Source: Bacillota bacterium
Lineage (GTDB): Bacteria; Bacillota; UBA4882; UBA8346
DNA: 8,006 nt
Direction of reading: 5' to 3'
NCBI GenBank assembly: GCA_023415375.1
Contig: JAEZKW010000336.1
Span: 1-8,006 of the forward strand
Made by a program: the position numbers and the translations under genes. Under the pieces are notes generated by a model. It worked only from the letters and a program-made list of their open reading frames with translations, did no database searches and was not told where the DNA came from. Of this stretch, positions 5,772 to 8,006 are shown piece by piece (positions within the stretch are counted from its first letter, which is position 1; each line of letters starts with the position of its first letter).

Positions 5772-6725
5772 TTGACTAACAACGAGCTACTCAGAAGAGT
5801 CGGAATTAAAATCGGACATTATACCAATCCAAAAAATTTAACCGGTTTAACAGTTTTTGTTGCAGAAACCGGTGCTGAAATCGGCATTGATATCCGGGGT
5901 TCCGGAACCGGAACTCTCAATACTCCTGCTTATGATACCAAATCAGCCGGTAAAATTGTGCACGCCGTGGTTTTAACCGGAGGAAGCGTTTATGGATTGG
6001 AATCAGCATTTGGCGTATTGGAATACTTGGAGAGTCATGGCATTGGCAATCGACGAAGCGGTAAATTAGTTCCTGGAATAACTGGTGCGGTCATTAATGA
6101 TTTAAAGGAAAGCCAGGACATAAAACCCACGAAAGAAAACGGTTACGAGGCCGCATTCAATTGCTCATATGATAACGTAATGCAAGGAAATATTGGTGTT
6201 GGTAACGGAGCAACCATTGGCAAATGGTTCAAAAGCCGAAAAAGAAAAGGCGGTTTTGGTATAGCTGCTCAAATACTGGCCAAAGATATTATTGTAGCAG
6301 CTTTTGTAGTTACCAATGCCATCGGCGACGTATTGGACCCCGAAACGCCAAATAATCGGCAAAAACTTTCAGATATTCATGATATGGAAGATTTAAAAAA
6401 GCTTTCGGGCTTAATGGAATTTTCGCCTCAAAATACAACACTGGGCGTCATTGCTACTAATGTTAAATTAAACAAAACCCAACTCATGAAAGTTGCCGAA
6501 CTCGCTCATGATGGTATGGCCCGGGCGATTTATCCCGTGCATACCAGTTTAGATGGAGACATTGTTTTCGCACTTTCATCCCTTGATGGAGAAAGAATGA
6601 ACCCGCCCATCCCTGATACCACACTGGTGGATTTGATTGGTACAGCTGCTGCTGATGCTTTGGAAAAAGCGATTCACAACAGTGTTTATCACTCTAAAGT
6701 GAAAATCGATAAAGAAAGAATGTGA
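5772..6725 (+). CDS. P1-family peptidase/amidase (DmpA/BapA/NylC-like), self-processing
   Basis: A 317-residue protein of the P1 (DmpA) family of N-terminal nucleophile hydrolases, which have an ornithine-acetyltransferase-like fold. Members include D-aminopeptidase DmpA, beta-peptidyl aminopeptidase BapA, which releases N-terminal beta-amino acids such as beta-alanine, and nylon-oligomer hydrolase NylC. Seen here: RGSGTGTLNT (42-51), VVLTGGSVYGLESAFGV (66-82), KLVPGITGAVINDL (98-111), NIGVGNGATIGKW (140-152) and QNTTLGVIATN (220-230). By comparison with NylC (Asn-Thr) the precursor should cleave between Asn221 and Thr222, freeing Thr222 as nucleophile and giving subunits of about 221 and 96 residues. 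No signal peptide, so it acts in the cytoplasm. Start is TTG, see the ribosome binding site entry. It follows the aminotransferase by 35 bases and overlaps coaBC by four, so it is firmly in a CoA-related operon. Family is sure; substrate is unknown. Confidence 0.9.
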   Translation: MTNNELLRRVGIKIGHYTNPKNLTGLTVFVAETGAEIGIDIRGSGTGTLNTPAYDTKSAGKIVHAVVLTGGSVYGLESAFGVLEYLESHGIGNRRSGKLVPGITGAVINDLKESQDIKPTKENGYEAAFNCSYDNVMQGNIGVGNGATIGKWFKSRKRKGGFGIAAQILAKDIIVAAFVVTNAIGDVLDPETPNNRQKLSDIHDMEDLKKLSGLMEFSPQNTTLGVIATNVKLNKTQLMKVAELAHDGMARAIYPVHTSLDGDIVFALSSLDGERMNPPIPDTTLVDLIGTAAADALEKAIHNSVYHSKVKIDKERM

Positions 6726-7942
6726 TACTGATGTTGCAAGATAAAAATATTATCGTAGGAATAACCGGTGGAATTGCCGCTTATAAATCCTGCGATATTG
6801 TGAGCCATCTTAAAAAACTGGGTGCCAACGTCAATTGCATAATGACCAAAAATGCAACTGAATTTATTGCACCCCTGACCTTGCAAAGTATCAGCCAAAA
6901 TAAAGTAATCGTCGATATGTTTGAAAAGGCTGTCAACTGGGAAATCGAGCATATTTCCCTTGCCAAAAAGGCTGACTTATTTGTTATTGCCCCGGCAACT
7001 GCCAACTTTATCGGAAAACTGGCGACAGGCATTGCCGATGACATGCTGTCTACCACAATAATGGCCACCAAGGCCCCAATTTTAATTGCCCCGGCAATGA
7101 ACACCAATATGTATAGCAATCCAATCGTACAAAATAACATTGAAAAACTAAAAAGTTTGGGGGTCCGATTCATTGCTCCGGCATCCGGGAGACTCGCTTG
7201 TGGAGATATTGGTGAGGGAAAATTGGCTCCTGTAGAAACCATTGTGGCCGAGATTACACAGTTATTTACACGGGCCGGGGATTTTTTAGGAAAAAAAATC
7301 CTGATAACAGCGGGTCCCACTCGGGAAGCCATTGATCCGGTACGCTTTATCTCCAATCATTCTTCCGGCAAAATGGGATATGCGCTTGCTGAAGCAGCAA
7401 TACGACGCGGAGCAGATGTCACCTTAATATCCGGGCCGGTTGCACTTGAAAAGCCCTTGGGACTTGGCTCCTTTATAGCTGTTGAATCTGCTGCCGACAT
7501 GCGTCTAGCAGTGCTGGATAATTTTCAGGAAATGGATGTTATTATTATGGCCGCGGCAGTGGGTGACTTCAGCCCCAAACAAAAGTCATCTCAAAAAATA
7601 AAAAAAGGAGATGGCCATCTTACGCTTGAACTGGAGAAAACCAATGATATCTTAGGGGAACTCGGGAAAGTAAAAGAAAACCGATTCTTGGTAGGTTTCG
7701 CCGCTGAAACCCAAAAAGTTTCGGAATACGCCAAGGAGAAGCTGATTCAAAAAAACTTGGATTTCATTGTGGCGAACGATTTAACCCAGGAAGGCGCAGG
7801 GTTCGGAACTGAGACAAATATTGTTAAAATCATTGAGCATTCCGGAAAAGTTGAAGATTTTCCATTAATGAGTAAACGAGAGCTAAGCCATATAATCCTG
7901 GACCGGATAAAATTAAAAATGGAAACGGGGAAAAATGAATGA
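6722..7942 (+). CDS. coaBC: Bifunctional phosphopantothenoylcysteine decarboxylase / phosphopantothenate--cysteine ligase
   Basis: Carries two consecutive CoA-synthesis steps: the C-terminal CoaB domain activates 4'-phosphopantothenate with a nucleotide (CTP in most bacteria) and adds cysteine; the N-terminal flavin-dependent CoaC domain decarboxylates the product to 4'-phosphopantetheine. At 406 residues it has normal full length. CoaC (about 1-188): VGITGGIAAYKS (12-23, FMN binding), His77 in EHISL, APATANFIGKLATGIADD (90-107), PAMNTNMY (124-131) and Cys160 in SGRLACGDIGEGKL, the catalytic Cys of the substrate flap. CoaB (about 190-406): ITAGPTREAIDPVRFISNHS (195-214) including Asn212, SSGKMG (214-219), AAAVGDF, the KIKK loop and FAAET. 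The start is GTG 6722, overlapping the peptidase stop (GTGA); an in-frame ATG at 6731 is a real alternative. Both have only a weak AAAGAAAG upstream, so translation probably depends on coupling. Pantothenate kinase and the CoaD and CoaE steps are not in this window. Confidence 0.97.
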   Translation: MILMLQDKNIIVGITGGIAAYKSCDIVSHLKKLGANVNCIMTKNATEFIAPLTLQSISQNKVIVDMFEKAVNWEIEHISLAKKADLFVIAPATANFIGKLATGIADDMLSTTIMATKAPILIAPAMNTNMYSNPIVQNNIEKLKSLGVRFIAPASGRLACGDIGEGKLAPVETIVAEITQLFTRAGDFLGKKILITAGPTREAIDPVRFISNHSSGKMGYALAEAAIRRGADVTLISGPVALEKPLGLGSFIAVESAADMRLAVLDNFQEMDVIIMAAAVGDFSPKQKSSQKIKKGDGHLTLELEKTNDILGELGKVKENRFLVGFAAETQKVSEYAKEKLIQKNLDFIVANDLTQEGAGFGTETNIVKIIEHSGKVEDFPLMSKRELSHIILDRIKLKMETGKNE

Positions 7943-8006
7943 AAAAACCGTTCAAAATTTTTCTATGGTTGATAATCACTGTTTTTATAATTATCTTCGG
8001 GTTTTC
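7939..8006 (+). CDS. N-terminus of a membrane-anchored or exported protein (partial)
   Basis: Only 22 codons are visible before the right edge. The product starts MKKPFKIFLW and continues as an unbroken hydrophobic stretch rich in Ile, Val and Phe (residues 8-22): a typical signal peptide or N-terminal transmembrane anchor with a positively charged start. GGGG (7927-7930) lies eight bases before the ATG, and the ATG overlaps the coaBC stop (ATGA), so it belongs to the same operon. A second ATG at 7935 opens another frame to the edge, but its product is not hydrophobic or family-like and the start spacing is worse. The family cannot be recognised. In many bacteria priA follows coaBC; this N-terminus does not look like PriA. 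Confidence 0.6.
   Translation, partial: MKKPFKIFLWLIITVFIIIFGF

Noticed and set aside
6781..7356. 191-codon open frame on the minus strand
   Set aside because: It lies wholly inside coaBC, whose protein is unmistakable, has no ribosome binding site and gives no recognisable product; a shadow frame.
1..8006. CRISPR array, tRNA, rRNA, phage genes, toxin-antitoxin or retroelement
   Set aside because: No regularly spaced repeats, no cloverleaf or rRNA segments, and every large open frame is assigned to a metabolic, helicase or kinase-like gene.

Overview
The window looks like a chromosomal segment of a Gram-positive, low-to-moderate G+C bacterium of the Bacillota (Clostridia or Negativicutes type). 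Reasons: strong AGGAGG-type ribosome binding sites, TTG and GTG starts, tightly coupled genes, a DUF2520/PanG-type reductase next to panBCD, and an MrfA/YprA-type helicase. I cannot name a genus from the sequence alone. Nothing looks like a plasmid, phage or genomic island.

Layout. Bases 1-368 (minus strand) hold the first 122 residues of a DEAD/DEAH helicase running off the left edge. Bases 369-874 have no convincing gene. They hold a divergent intergenic region with a strong small hairpin (597-621, perhaps an IS200/IS605-type end), weak promoter candidates, and a 13-pair hairpin (822-850) just ahead of the next gene's ribosome binding site. From 875 to 3786 lies a compact pantothenate operon: panG-like ketopantoate reductase, panB, panC, panD, with overlaps of 4 and 1 bases and a 4-base gap. 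After an 85-base gap with a short 8-bp tandem repeat comes a small P-loop kinase-like protein of unknown substrate (3872-4366). A long hairpin (4427-4465) and a good sigma-A-type promoter (4507-4535) separate this from a second operon (4576-8006+): a PLP-dependent class I/II aminotransferase, a P1-family (DmpA/NylC-like) self-cleaving peptidase or amidase, coaBC, and the N-terminus of a membrane or exported protein at the right edge.

How the genes fit. PanB makes ketopantoate from 2-ketoisovalerate, the PanG-like enzyme reduces it to pantoate, PanD makes beta-alanine from aspartate, and PanC joins the two to pantothenate. Pantothenate kinase is not in the window. Bifunctional CoaBC then converts 4'-phosphopantothenate plus cysteine to 4'-phosphopantetheine. 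The window therefore carries the whole pantothenate branch plus the middle of CoA synthesis. Three genes of unassigned substrate (P-loop kinase, aminotransferase, P1 peptidase) sit among these and are the most interesting part: by position they could act in beta-alanine, pantetheine or branched-chain keto-acid metabolism, but the sequence does not prove it. I found no obviously new system such as a defence cassette, CRISPR array or retroelement.
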